Source: Actinomycetota bacterium (lineage in GTDB: Bacteria > Actinomycetota > Thermoleophilia > Solirubrobacterales > Solirubrobacteraceae). From it: 64,000 bases of DNA. Numbering within the stretch: the stretch's first letter is position 1; each line of letters opens with the position of its first letter. The translations under genes were made by a program, and so were the position numbers. Shown piece by piece: positions 16,340-23,891 of this stretch. Below the pieces are notes generated by a model. It was given only the letters and a program-made list of their open reading frames with translations, made no database searches and had not been told where the DNA came from. The stretch lies in assembly GCA_009699245.1 (NCBI GenBank), contig WLOQ01000005.1, positions 1 to 64,000 on the forward strand. Direction: 5' to 3'.

Positions 16340-17571
16340 CGCGACCCGCCTCCGTCGACGACCGCTGCCAGGTCGTGTGTCAGGTGGAGCATGCCGTCCG
16401 TCGCCGCCCCGGTGACCTCGAAGCCCAGGAGGCGGATGTGCTGCATCGCCAAGGACCCGGGAGCGTCCTCGGTGGCGATGAAGCAGTCGACGATGTAGTG
16501 GCCCGGGGCCAGCGGATTGGCGATCGCCCCGCCGAGCTGCAGGCGCTCGCCGCGCGCGATCGCATCCGGGAGCTCGAGGTCGAAGACCCCGACGGGCAGC
16601 CCCGACTCCGGGCGCAGCTGGATGCGGGCAGCCGCACCGGCGAGGTCCGCCACCGCCTGGAGCCCGACTGCGAGTCGGATCGGGTCGCCCGCCGCCACCG
16701 CTTCGACCGGCCGCCCGTCCGCGCCGTGGAGTTCGGCATGCTCGAGATGGAGGTGATGCACCGCGGTGATCGCCTGACCGTCCGGGCCGGTGGCAGGCAT
16801 CTCCTGCGCGAACTGCAGGCTGTTGTACGCGAGTGCGACGTCCGCGGGGTCCCCGATCTGCCGGATCACCCCATCCTCGATGAGCATCGCGCGATGGCAG
16901 AGCTGCTGGACGGTCGCCATGTCGTGCGTCACGAGGACGATCGTCGTCCCGGCAGCGCGGCGCTCGCGGAAGACCTCCATGCAGCGGCGCGCGAAGGCGG
17001 CATCACCGACGGCGAGCACCTCGTCGACGAGCATGATGTCGGCCTCGGCCTGGACCATCACTGCGAAGGCGAGGCGCACGAGCATCCCCGACGAATAGTT
17101 CTTGAGCTTCAGTTCATCGAAGCCGTGCAGCTCGGCGAAGTCGAGGATGGCGTCCACCCGCGCGAGCGTCTCGCGGCGGGTCAGTCCCATGAGGACGCCG
17201 TTGAGCTCGATGTTCTGTCGCCCCGTGAGTTCCGGGTTGAAGCCGACGCCGAGCTCGATGAACGGCGCCATGCGTCCAGCGACGCGTACGCGACCGGCGT
17301 CGGCGCGATAGATGCTCGCGAGGATCTTCAGCAGGCTGCTCTTGCCCGAGCCGTTGCGCCCGACGATCCCGAAGAACTCGCCCTGATGGACGTCAAACGA
17401 GATGCCCTTGAGCGTGTCGAGCGTGCGGTAGTCGGCGCGGGTCAGCGGGCGTGCGAGCCGCTCCATCAGCGAGTCGACGCGGTGCTCGGGGACGCGGAAG
17501 CTCTTGCGCAGGTCGCGAACCTCGATGGCGACGGGGCCTGCGGAGTGCTGCTGTCGGGGGTTCGCGGCCAC
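16336..17571 (-). CDS. wzt: ABC transporter ATPase with C-terminal glycan-recognition domain (Wzt-like)
   Basis: 411 residues from GTG 17571-17569, preferred because a TACGCT hexamer lies 10 nt upstream; an ATG at 17724 would extend into the divergent gene. The ATPase has Walker A GRNGSGKSS (71-79), signature NYSSGMLVRL (159-168) and Walker B IMLVDEVLAVGD (179-190). Residues about 255-411 form a second beta-rich domain as in Wzt proteins, where it binds a modified non-reducing end of the O-polysaccharide before export. That makes the nearby methyltransferase a candidate for the end-modifying enzyme. It couples to wzm by a 4-nt overlap. Confidence 0.88.
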   Translation of the reverse strand: MAANPRQQHSAGPVAIEVRDLRKSFRVPEHRVDSLMERLARPLTRADYRTLDTLKGISFDVHQGEFFGIVGRNGSGKSSLLKILASIYRADAGRVRVAGRMAPFIELGVGFNPELTGRQNIELNGVLMGLTRRETLARVDAILDFAELHGFDELKLKNYSSGMLVRLAFAVMVQAEADIMLVDEVLAVGDAAFARRCMEVFRERRAAGTTIVLVTHDMATVQQLCHRAMLIEDGVIRQIGDPADVALAYNSLQFAQEMPATGPDGQAITAVHHLHLEHAELHGADGRPVEAVAAGDPIRLAVGLQAVADLAGAAARIQLRPESGLPVGVFDLELPDAIARGERLQLGGAIANPLAPGHYIVDCFIATEDAPGSLAMQHIRLLGFEVTGAATDGMLHLTHDLAAVVDGGGSR

Positions 17572-17581
17572 GGCGCGGCGC

Positions 17582-17607
17582 AGCGTACCGGGCCGCCGAT
17601 CTATCGT
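17582..17607. promoter_or_regulatory. Divergent promoter pair between wzt and the first StrF-like gene
   Basis: Minus-strand TACGCT (17587-17582) lies 10 nt before the wzt GTG. Plus-strand TATCGT (17602-17607) lies 10 nt before the ATG at 17618. Both fit the TAnnnT pattern at leaderless spacing. The whole divergent region is only 46 bp. Confidence 0.4.
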
Positions 17608-17617
17608 CCGGCCCCCG

Positions 17618-18496
17618 ATGATCGCCTTCGCGAGCGCCATCACCCAGCCGAACGTGTTCGATGCGTGCGCGGCGCCCGGCATCCGGCGAGCGGCGGAGCC
17701 CGACTCGGCGACCCTGGAGATCACCTCGACGGGGACGCTCTTCAGCGCCTACAACGAGGCGCTCGACTGGGCGCGGGGGCTCGACGACCTCGAAGCCCTG
17801 GTGCTCCTCCACCAGGACACCGAGGTCATGGATGAGGACTTCTGCGCGAAGGTCCGCGCCGCGCTCACCGATCCTGACGCAGCGATCGTCGGCTGTGTCG
17901 GCGCCGTCGGTGTACGCAGCATCGCCTGGTGGGAGTCTTCGATCGTCACGGCATCCTTCGTCCACCGCTACTCGGAGTTCGACGGCGGCGACCTTCCGTC
18001 GATGAGCTGGGACTGGGCCTTCGCGCCCGCGTATGCACGTCTGGGCGAGGTCGAGACCGTCGATGGGTTCCTGCTCGTCCTCTCCCCCTGGGCCGTCGAG
18101 CACCTGCACTTCGACGAGTCCCTCGGCCAGATCCACGGCTATGACCTCGATCTCTGTCTCCAGGCGCGCGCCGCTGGACGCAAGGTCGTCACCGCCGATC
18201 TGCGTGCCATCCATCACCGCTCGCTCGAGCTCATCCGCGACCTCGACGACTGGGCGCAGGCGAGTGTGCGCGTCACGGCCAAATGGGAGGACACGTTCCC
18301 GCAGATCGGTGCCGGCACCGGCACGTGGCGGGACCGCGCGCTGCGCGCTGAGGCGGACGCCGATGCGGCGATCCTCTTCGCCCATTTGCTTGAGCGCCGC
18401 GGCGAGGCGCACGCCGGCGCTCTGCGACGGCGCATCGTGCGCCTGCGCAGGCGCCTGACGCCGTCGCTGCTGCAGCGCGCAGGGACCGCACGATGA
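17618..18496 (+). CDS. StrF-domain/GT2-like glycosyltransferase, copy 1
   Basis: 292 residues from the ATG at 17618. The protein has a GT-A-like core without a signal peptide: LEALVLLHQDTEVMD (about 70-84) supplies the acidic motif, VGCVGAVGVRSIAWWE follows, and VDGFLLVLSPWAVEHLHFDESLGQIHGYDLDLC contains the ED/FDESL acceptor-site region seen in GT2 enzymes. This resembles the streptomycin biosynthesis StrF-type domain family common in Solirubrobacterales. The C-terminal 50 residues are Arg/Ala-rich helix. It overlaps its paralogue downstream by ATGA. The donor and acceptor are unknown; the setting implies surface-glycan assembly. Confidence 0.75.
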   Translation: MIAFASAITQPNVFDACAAPGIRRAAEPDSATLEITSTGTLFSAYNEALDWARGLDDLEALVLLHQDTEVMDEDFCAKVRAALTDPDAAIVGCVGAVGVRSIAWWESSIVTASFVHRYSEFDGGDLPSMSWDWAFAPAYARLGEVETVDGFLLVLSPWAVEHLHFDESLGQIHGYDLDLCLQARAAGRKVVTADLRAIHHRSLELIRDLDDWAQASVRVTAKWEDTFPQIGAGTGTWRDRALRAEADADAAILFAHLLERRGEAHAGALRRRIVRLRRRLTPSLLQRAGTAR

Positions 18497-19365
18497 TCGC
18501 CTTCGGCACCGCCATCGGGGACCCGAGGGCGTACCGGCGCCACGCCGAGCCGGGGATCGCCGCCGTCGCCGAGCCGCAGAGCCCGGTCATCACGTTCATG
18601 GACGCGGGAGGCCCCGGCCGCACGCTCAACCTCATCCTCGACGAGGCTCGCCGCATTGCGGACCTTGAGGCGCTCGTGCTCGTCGAGGACCACACCGAGA
18701 TCACCGACCCGGCGTTCTGTGCCCGCGTCCGCGAGCTCGTCGCCGACCCGCAGCTCGCGATCGCCGGGTGCATCGGCGGCTCGAACTTTCGCGGCATCGC
18801 GTGGTGGACCGGAACCGTGCGCGGCACACCCGTGCGTCAGCGGCACCACGACGCGGGCGGCGGCGAGCGCCTCGCGTTCGACTGGGGGCCGCCGCCCGGC
18901 CCTCCGGGCGAGGTCGAGGCGGTGGACGGTCTGCTGCTCGTGCTCAGCCCGTGGGCGGTCGAGCACCTGCGCTTCGACGAGTCGCTGCCGTCGCGCTACG
19001 GCGTCGCGATCGATCTGTGTAGGCGCGCGCGTGCCGCGGGGCGCACCGTGTTCGCGGCACGCCTCGACGTCCTCACCCATCGGCCGCTCGAACCGCTCCA
19101 GCCTGAGGATCAGCCGGAGTGGGTCCAGGCGCACATCGCCGCCGCGGACCGGCGCGAGGATGCGGGCGACCCCGATTCCGCCGCGTGGAAGGAGCGCGCC
19201 CGCCACGCTGAGGCGCGGCGCGAGGCCTCACGGCTTCACTACTACTCGACCGATCTGCGCTACGACGCGCAGCGCCTGCGGATGCTCCGGCGCGTTCAGT
19301 GGCTGCCGCTCGGCAGGCTTCATTCGCTCGCGCGGCGTGCGCGCGACGCGGCCCGCGATCTCTAG
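18493..19365 (+). CDS. StrF-domain/GT2-like glycosyltransferase, copy 2
   Basis: 290 residues, a diverged tandem duplicate of the gene before it. Shared blocks are MIAFGTAIGDP at the start, LEALVLVEDHTEITDPAFCARVREL, the WW pair after the glycine-rich strand, and VDGLLLVLSPWAVEHLRFDESL. The catalytic-region HQD of copy 1 is EDH here, so donor or acceptor may differ, or the copy may be inactive. The end overlaps the convergent methyltransferase gene by 4 nt. The C-terminal region (Arg-rich helix) differs from copy 1. Confidence 0.72.
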   Translation: MIAFGTAIGDPRAYRRHAEPGIAAVAEPQSPVITFMDAGGPGRTLNLILDEARRIADLEALVLVEDHTEITDPAFCARVRELVADPQLAIAGCIGGSNFRGIAWWTGTVRGTPVRQRHHDAGGGERLAFDWGPPPGPPGEVEAVDGLLLVLSPWAVEHLRFDESLPSRYGVAIDLCRRARAAGRTVFAARLDVLTHRPLEPLQPEDQPEWVQAHIAAADRREDAGDPDSAAWKERARHAEARREASRLHYYSTDLRYDAQRLRMLRRVQWLPLGRLHSLARRARDAARDL

Positions 19366-20279
19366 CTGCGAGCGACCCGTGCGCGGGTCTTGGCGATCGC
19401 CCGCCGCAGGACCGGCGGTGCGGCGTTCACGAGCCGTCGCGCGCGCCCGCCGCCCGTCGCCTGGGGGACGAACCGGCGCGTCAGATGATGGACGCGGTTG
19501 GCCTCGAGCGCTTCGAGGACCGGGTGACGGTCCCACGGCCCGAGGACACCCTCGACCGCAGCCGACCACGGTGCATCGGTGTGCCAGAGGGCGCCGAGGC
19601 CGAAGAAGCCGGGGATGACGACGAGTCGCAGGCCGGGCGTCTCGGCGACGACATCCTCGATTGCGGTGAGGACGCCGTTCCGCGCACCGCCCTCAAAGGT
19701 CGCTGAGCGCTCATAGAACAGACCACCTCCGGGAACGAGACCCGGCTCCTCGGGAAGGACGCCACCCTGGAAGCCCGCGACGGGATGGCGGTACTCCTGC
19801 GGGATCTGCGTCACGTCGAAGTAATCGTCCCGGCGTGCGTGCGGCCAGCAGACGTCGTGGAAGAAGACGAGCGGCAGCGTGCCGCCGGGAAAGCGCTCGA
19901 CGAGAATCTCGACCTCGCGGCGCACCGTGAAGTAGTTGTGGTCGCCGTCGATGACGATCGCATCCGGGCGCTCCATGACCGGCATGGCGTCGAGGCTCGT
20001 GTGCTCGGTGAGCTCGACGACCTCGCGCGCCGCGGCGAGCTCGCTCAGGCCGGGCTGGGGCGACGGATCGATCGCCTCCACATGGGCACCTGCCCCCTCG
20101 GCCCAGTTGGCGAGGACCTCAGTGAGGTCGCCGGCGTAGGCGCCGACCTCGACGATCCTGCGCGCGCCGACCGCTTCCAGCGCTGGGAACATGAGCGGCG
20201 CCATGTGCGCCAGCGACACGCCCCAGTGCGCGGGATCGCGCCGGTAGGGGTCGGGAACGGTGGTCGGGGCGGTGGTCAT
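19362..20279 (-). CDS. Class I SAM-dependent methyltransferase (Methyltransf_24-like)
   Basis: 305 residues. Motif I is RRIVEVGAYAGDLTEVLANW (about 40-59) and the acidic ribose site is VEAIDPSPQP. DAIVIDGDHNYFTVRREVE matches the DGDHxY block of the Methyltransf_24 family, often involved in sugar or polysaccharide methylation. FFHDVCWPHARRDDYFD follows. A TATGAT hexamer 9 nt upstream predicts its own leaderless promoter. It sits convergent to the StrF-like pair inside the glycan region, so glycan methylation is a reasonable but unproven role; capping for Wzt recognition is one option. Confidence 0.75.
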   Translation of the reverse strand: MTTAPTTVPDPYRRDPAHWGVSLAHMAPLMFPALEAVGARRIVEVGAYAGDLTEVLANWAEGAGAHVEAIDPSPQPGLSELAAAREVVELTEHTSLDAMPVMERPDAIVIDGDHNYFTVRREVEILVERFPGGTLPLVFFHDVCWPHARRDDYFDVTQIPQEYRHPVAGFQGGVLPEEPGLVPGGGLFYERSATFEGGARNGVLTAIEDVVAETPGLRLVVIPGFFGLGALWHTDAPWSAAVEGVLGPWDRHPVLEALEANRVHHLTRRFVPQATGGGRARRLVNAAPPVLRRAIAKTRARVARS

Positions 20280-20288
20280 GGTCGCGGG

Positions 20289-20294
20289 ATCATA
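20289..20294 (-). promoter_or_regulatory. -10-like TATGAT 9 nt before the methyltransferase
   Basis: Minus-strand TATGAT differs from the consensus TATAAT by one base and stands 9 nt before the ATG at 20279, in the leaderless position. Confidence 0.55.
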
Positions 20295-20297
20295 GAC

Positions 20298-20319
20298 CCG
20301 GCTCGGCGCGGCGAGCCGG
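20298..20319 (-). terminator. Hairpin after the PhyH-type dioxygenase gene
   Basis: CCGGCTCG (20298-20305) and CGAGCCGG (20312-20319) form a perfect 8-bp stem with a 6-nt loop, starting 4 nt beyond the stop of the gene at 20323-21357 and just before the methyltransferase promoter. No U tract. Confidence 0.6.
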
Positions 20320-20322
20320 CGC

Positions 20323-21357
20323 TCAGACGGCGATCGGAACGTAGGCCTCAGGAAAGCCCGACGGCCCGAAGAACCAGTTCTCGACGGCGAAGCGCGGATT
20401 CGGCATCGACGGGTCGGAGCCCGTCTTGTGCAGGTTCATCTCGTCGAAGAAGATCGCGTCCCCCGGCTCGAAGATGGGGCGGATGATCGGGCGGTCCCCG
20501 GCGGCCTCCTCGGCCAGCGCCTGCGAGACCTGGATCGTGAGCACGGCCTCCTCGGTCTGCGTGCGCACCATCTCCTCGAAGCGGCGGGCGACGATGTCGA
20601 GGCCCGGCGCGACGTCACCGCAGCGCGAGAGCGACAGCCACAGGTTGAGTGCGCGCACGTCGCCCATGAACTTGCCGTCCTGATGCCAGCCCCCGGGGAC
20701 GTCCGGCGTGGCCTTGCGCAGCGTCGTCTTGTCGACCGAGAACACGGCCGGCTCGCCGAGGTAGCCGGCCGCGAGCGCGGGGACGCCGGCGTTGATGAAG
20801 AGCTCCTGGAGCTCGAACGCAAGGCTCGGGCAGTCGGCGGCGAGGATGCCACCGCCCGCGCGAATCCAGTCGCGCGTGCCGATCGGCTGGTACGGCCGCT
20901 CGGGCACGAACTCGCGGTAGACGTCGGCGTCGCCTGCGCCGGTGTCCCCCGCCTCGCGCACCGCGAACGCCGCGTCGATGCCGGCGGCGAGGTGGAGCGC
21001 ATCGTCGCGCGGGACGAGCCCGCGCACGATGATCCCGCCGTCGCGCAGCATCGCCGCGCGAATGATGCCCGGCGTGACCGCGCTCGCCGGGAGCTCGAGC
21101 AGCCCGTCCTGCGGCTGCGGCGGCAACGCTGCCTCGTCGGGGGCGACGAACGACGCGCCGGATGCCGCTTCGACGAGCCGGATCCCCGCGAGGTGGCGCA
21201 ACCACAGCAGGCGGCGGTCTGCCTCGGGGCTGCGTTCGCTGCGACGCAGGTCGGTCAAGCGGTCGATCTCGGCGCGCAGCTCGGCGTCGGTCCCATCGAA
21301 GCCGGTGTCAGCGCTGTCGCGGGCGTCGCCGCGGCGCCGGAGAAAGGTCAGGGCCAT
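20323..21357 (-). CDS. Phytanoyl-CoA dioxygenase (PhyH)-family Fe(II)/2-oxoglutarate oxygenase
   Basis: 344 residues with a jelly-roll oxygenase core from about 90 to 340. The iron ligands appear as H225 and D227 in GGWHQDGKFMG and H310 in DEMNLHKTG; R322 in NPRFAVEN is placed to bind 2-oxoglutarate. The N-terminal 85 residues are a charged helical extension. The family hydroxylates lipids, sugars or secondary metabolites; the substrate here is unknown, but the setting among glycan genes suggests sugar or lipid tailoring. Upstream TAGGA could serve either as a Shine-Dalgarno (AGGA 8 nt before ATG) or as a promoter box. A strong hairpin follows the stop. Confidence 0.78.
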   Translation of the reverse strand: MALTFLRRRGDARDSADTGFDGTDAELRAEIDRLTDLRRSERSPEADRRLLWLRHLAGIRLVEAASGASFVAPDEAALPPQPQDGLLELPASAVTPGIIRAAMLRDGGIIVRGLVPRDDALHLAAGIDAAFAVREAGDTGAGDADVYREFVPERPYQPIGTRDWIRAGGGILAADCPSLAFELQELFINAGVPALAAGYLGEPAVFSVDKTTLRKATPDVPGGWHQDGKFMGDVRALNLWLSLSRCGDVAPGLDIVARRFEEMVRTQTEEAVLTIQVSQALAEEAAGDRPIIRPIFEPGDAIFFDEMNLHKTGSDPSMPNPRFAVENWFFGPSGFPEAYVPIAV

Positions 21358-21396
21358 GCGGCAATTCCTACCACGCGCGCGACCGGCAGCGATCGC

Positions 21397-21990
21397 TTAT
21401 CGGCCGAGGACGCGCGCCGGGACGCCCCCGACGGTGGCGCCGGCGGCGACGTCGTGGATGACCACGGCGTTCGCCCCCACACGCGCACCGTCGCCGATGG
21501 TGATCGGGCCGAGGATCCGGGCGCCCGTGCCGATGTGCACGTCGTCGCCGATCGTCGGCCCGCGGACGTCTCCGGCGATGAGCCCGAGCGTCGTGAACGG
21601 CGCGATCACGGCACCTTCACCCACGACGATGAGCCCGTCCATCACGACCTGCCCGTGCAGGAGGTACAGCCCCGGCCGGACGACGACGGGATCCCCGATC
21701 ATCACCTGACCGGTGATGATGGCGAGGCGGTGGGCGACCCGCGGGAGCAGCGGCACACCGAGCGCCTGCAGGCGAGCCTTGACGCGGTAGAGCACCTGCG
21801 CGAGGAAGGCGTCGCTGACGAGGCAGAGGCGCACCAGCTGGTAGACGAAGCTCACCGGGGTGAGTCCGCGCCACTCGCCGCGATGGATGAGCGTCACGCG
21901 GACGTCCGCCGGGAGCGCTGCGCGCAGCCGCGGGTGCTGCGCGCGCAGCTCGCGCCAGAAGGCGCGGCGCTCGGAGGGGGACTGCGACAT
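21397..21990 (-). CDS. Serine O-acetyltransferase-like hexapeptide-repeat acetyltransferase
   Basis: 197 residues from ATG 21990 (MSQSPSERRAFWREL). The C-terminal half (about 85-195) is a left-handed beta-helix of hexapeptide repeats with GDPVVVRPGLYLLHGQ, IGDDVHIGTGARILG and VGANAVVIHDVAAGATVGGVPARVLG, as in serine acetyltransferases and CysE-like sugar acetyltransferases. The N-terminal half resembles the SAT helical domain only weakly. In this neighbourhood a surface-sugar O- or N-acetyltransferase is as likely as cysteine synthesis. TATCCT 6 nt upstream may be its -10. Confidence 0.75.
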   Translation of the reverse strand: MSQSPSERRAFWRELRAQHPRLRAALPADVRVTLIHRGEWRGLTPVSFVYQLVRLCLVSDAFLAQVLYRVKARLQALGVPLLPRVAHRLAIITGQVMIGDPVVVRPGLYLLHGQVVMDGLIVVGEGAVIAPFTTLGLIAGDVRGPTIGDDVHIGTGARILGPITIGDGARVGANAVVIHDVAAGATVGGVPARVLGR

Positions 21991-21996
21991 TGGCGC

Positions 21997-22006
21997 AGGA
22001 TACGGT
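21997..22006. promoter_or_regulatory. Overlapping divergent -10-like boxes
   Basis: Minus-strand TATCCT (22002-21997) is 6 nt before the acetyltransferase ATG. Plus-strand TACGGT (22001-22006) is 7 nt before the ATG at 22014. The two genes start only 23 bp apart, so neither can have a leader of any length. Confidence 0.45.
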
Positions 22007-22013
22007 TGCACCG

Positions 22014-22394
22014 ATGCGCGTGGCACTCGTCCTCCTCGCGACCGCGGTGCTCGCGTGGTCGGCGGTCCTGATTCGCGATGCCCGTGTGGCCGACGTCACC
22101 GACCCGCACGCCCTGAACGCCCCGACCGGCCCCGCCGCCATGGCCGCCGCCGACGACCTGCGCCGTGCGCGCCTGCTCAACCCGGACGGCACGCTCGAGG
22201 CCTGGCAGGCGCTCTATGAGGTCCGCGGGGGTGAGCTGCGCGGAGCCCTTGCGCGCGGCCTCGCCGTCACACGCCGCGAGCCGGACAACCTCGATGCGTG
22301 GGTCGCCGTCTGGGCGGCGTCAGGCCGGCTCGGCGACCGCGCGAGCCTCGCCCGTGCGAGCAGCCAGATCCGGCGTCTCACCGGACGCAGCTAA
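22014..22394 (+). CDS. Small membrane-anchored TPR-like protein
   Basis: 126 residues starting MRVALVLLATAVLAW, an N-terminal signal anchor ending near residue 22. Residues about 45-120 form antiparallel helices with the spacing of tetratricopeptide repeats (AAADDLRRARLLNPDGTLEAW, then GALARGLAVTRREPDNLDAWVAV). Its last 75 nt overlap the 3' end of the convergent O-antigen ligase gene, unusual for this compact region. It may be a chaperone or partner of the polymerase/ligase, but nothing specific shows this. Confidence 0.65.
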   Translation: MRVALVLLATAVLAWSAVLIRDARVADVTDPHALNAPTGPAAMAAADDLRRARLLNPDGTLEAWQALYEVRGGELRGALARGLAVTRREPDNLDAWVAVWAASGRLGDRASLARASSQIRRLTGRS

Positions 22395-23840
22395 GTCCTC
22401 ATCCGCGACCGCCGCGAGTGCGCCGACGAGCAGCACGAACGGGAGCGCGACGGCCGGCATCTGCCAGCCCCAATCCATAAAGGCGTGGAGCAGGAAGACC
22501 GCGCACGCCGCGACCCACCCGGCGCTGAGGCCGGGCCGCCGAGCGAGGGCACGCATCGCCGCGAGCCCCGCACCCCCCAGCAGCGCGAGCAGCGCGAGCA
22601 GTCCGACGAGCCCGAGCTCCGCCGCCGTCTCCAGCGGCAGGGAATGAGCGTTGCGCACCACCTCGGGGATGGGACGCTCCTCAAGCCAGCGCACACGGAA
22701 GCCGCTTGAGCCCAGCCCCTGCACCGGGCGATCGGCGAACGCCCCGGCCGCCACGCGCCAGTACTCGTAGCGGTTCGACTGCAGCGACGTGAGGCGCCCC
22801 GCGCTCTGGAGATCGGTCCGCGCCGCGTCGCCCGCGCGCTCCGTGAGCCCGCCGATCACGACGACGCACAGGGCGGCGACGAACGCCGTTGCGGCCGCGG
22901 CCGGGAGCAGGCGCGCGCCCGGAAGGCGCGACGCGTCGGCGGCTTCGGGTCTGCGCGCATCGCTGCGGGTGAGCCAGACCGCTGCCACCGCCCCGACGAG
23001 CATCACGCCGATGAGCAGCGCGAGCGCGACGAGGCCCTGACGTTCGCGATGGCCCAGCGAGCCGGTGAGATCGGCGACGCCGTCGAACGGCGCGCACGCG
23101 AGGACCCCTGCGGCGCCGACGCCCGCCGCGACGGCGAGCGCACGCAACGCGCTGCGCGTCGGATCGAGGGCGAGGATGACCAGCAGCCCGACCACGAGTC
23201 CGGCGATCGCGCCGCGGGAGTAGGAGAGGTAGAGCCCGGCCGAAAGCGGCGCACAGGCGGCGATGGCGAGCGCTCGCAGCCTGGCCGAGCGTGTGCGGTC
23301 GGCGCCGAGATGGACGCACAGGACGACGCCGATCGCGGCGAGCGCACCCATGCCGTTCCAGTACGTGAGCGGCTGGTCGAGGCGCCCGCCCGCGCGCAGC
23401 GAGACGTCGGGCTGCAGGACGCCGGGGAGCAGTCGGCCCGCGACGCCATAGGCGACGACGAGACAGGCGCCGAATCCGAGCGCGGGCTCAATGGCACGCG
23501 CCATGCGGTCACGGCGCAGGAGCGCGATCGCCGCGATCAATGCCCCGAGATACAGCAGCAGGCGCTGCACATCGTCCAGCGCCGCTCCAGAGAGCGGTGC
23601 CCAGGCGATCGAGATGGCCGTCGACGCAGTGAGCGCCGCCATCCCGCCGAGCACGAGCCGCCCGGGCAGCGCGCGCGGCAGTGGCCGTGGTGCGCAGAGC
23701 GCCGCGATCAGCACGAGCACCCACGCGAGCGCAAGCCCCCACAGCCGCGGGGTGTCGAAGTACCCACCGGAGAAGAAGGCGATCACCGTCGGTCCGGCGA
23801 GGAGCACGGCCGACGCGAGCGCGAGTGCGGCCTGACGCAT
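22320..23840 (-). CDS. O-antigen ligase/polymerase-type membrane protein (Wzy/WaaL fold)
   Basis: 506 residues with about 11-12 hydrophobic segments. The large extracytoplasmic loop (about 325-400) carries RLTSLQSNRYEYWRVAAGAF and GSSGFRVRWLEER, then NAHSLPLETAAELGLVG, the conserved H-S-x-x-L-E-x-x-x-E-x-G-x-x-G motif of the O-antigen ligase family. It would polymerise or ligate lipid-linked glycan outside the membrane. TAGATT 8 nt before the ATG predicts leaderless transcription. It lies divergent from the flippase gene, its usual partner. The 3' end overlaps a convergent small gene by 75 nt. Confidence 0.85.
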   Translation of the reverse strand: MRQAALALASAVLLAGPTVIAFFSGGYFDTPRLWGLALAWVLVLIAALCAPRPLPRALPGRLVLGGMAALTASTAISIAWAPLSGAALDDVQRLLLYLGALIAAIALLRRDRMARAIEPALGFGACLVVAYGVAGRLLPGVLQPDVSLRAGGRLDQPLTYWNGMGALAAIGVVLCVHLGADRTRSARLRALAIAACAPLSAGLYLSYSRGAIAGLVVGLLVILALDPTRSALRALAVAAGVGAAGVLACAPFDGVADLTGSLGHRERQGLVALALLIGVMLVGAVAAVWLTRSDARRPEAADASRLPGARLLPAAAATAFVAALCVVVIGGLTERAGDAARTDLQSAGRLTSLQSNRYEYWRVAAGAFADRPVQGLGSSGFRVRWLEERPIPEVVRNAHSLPLETAAELGLVGLLALLALLGGAGLAAMRALARRPGLSAGWVAACAVFLLHAFMDWGWQMPAVALPFVLLVGALAAVADEDLAASGETPDLAARTGEARAVAEPA

Positions 23841-23848
23841 CGGCGGTG

Positions 23849-23883
23849 AATCTATCGCCGCCGAGCGTCAATGCGCCTAGCAT
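23849..23883. promoter_or_regulatory. Divergent leaderless promoters of the O-antigen ligase and flippase genes
   Basis: Minus-strand TAGATT (23854-23849) lies 8 nt before the ligase ATG at 23840. Plus-strand TAGCAT (23878-23883) lies 8 nt before GTG 23892. The plus-strand box supports the GTG rather than the upstream ATG at 23871 as the flippase start. Confidence 0.55.
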
Positions 23884-23891
23884 GGGCGCCG

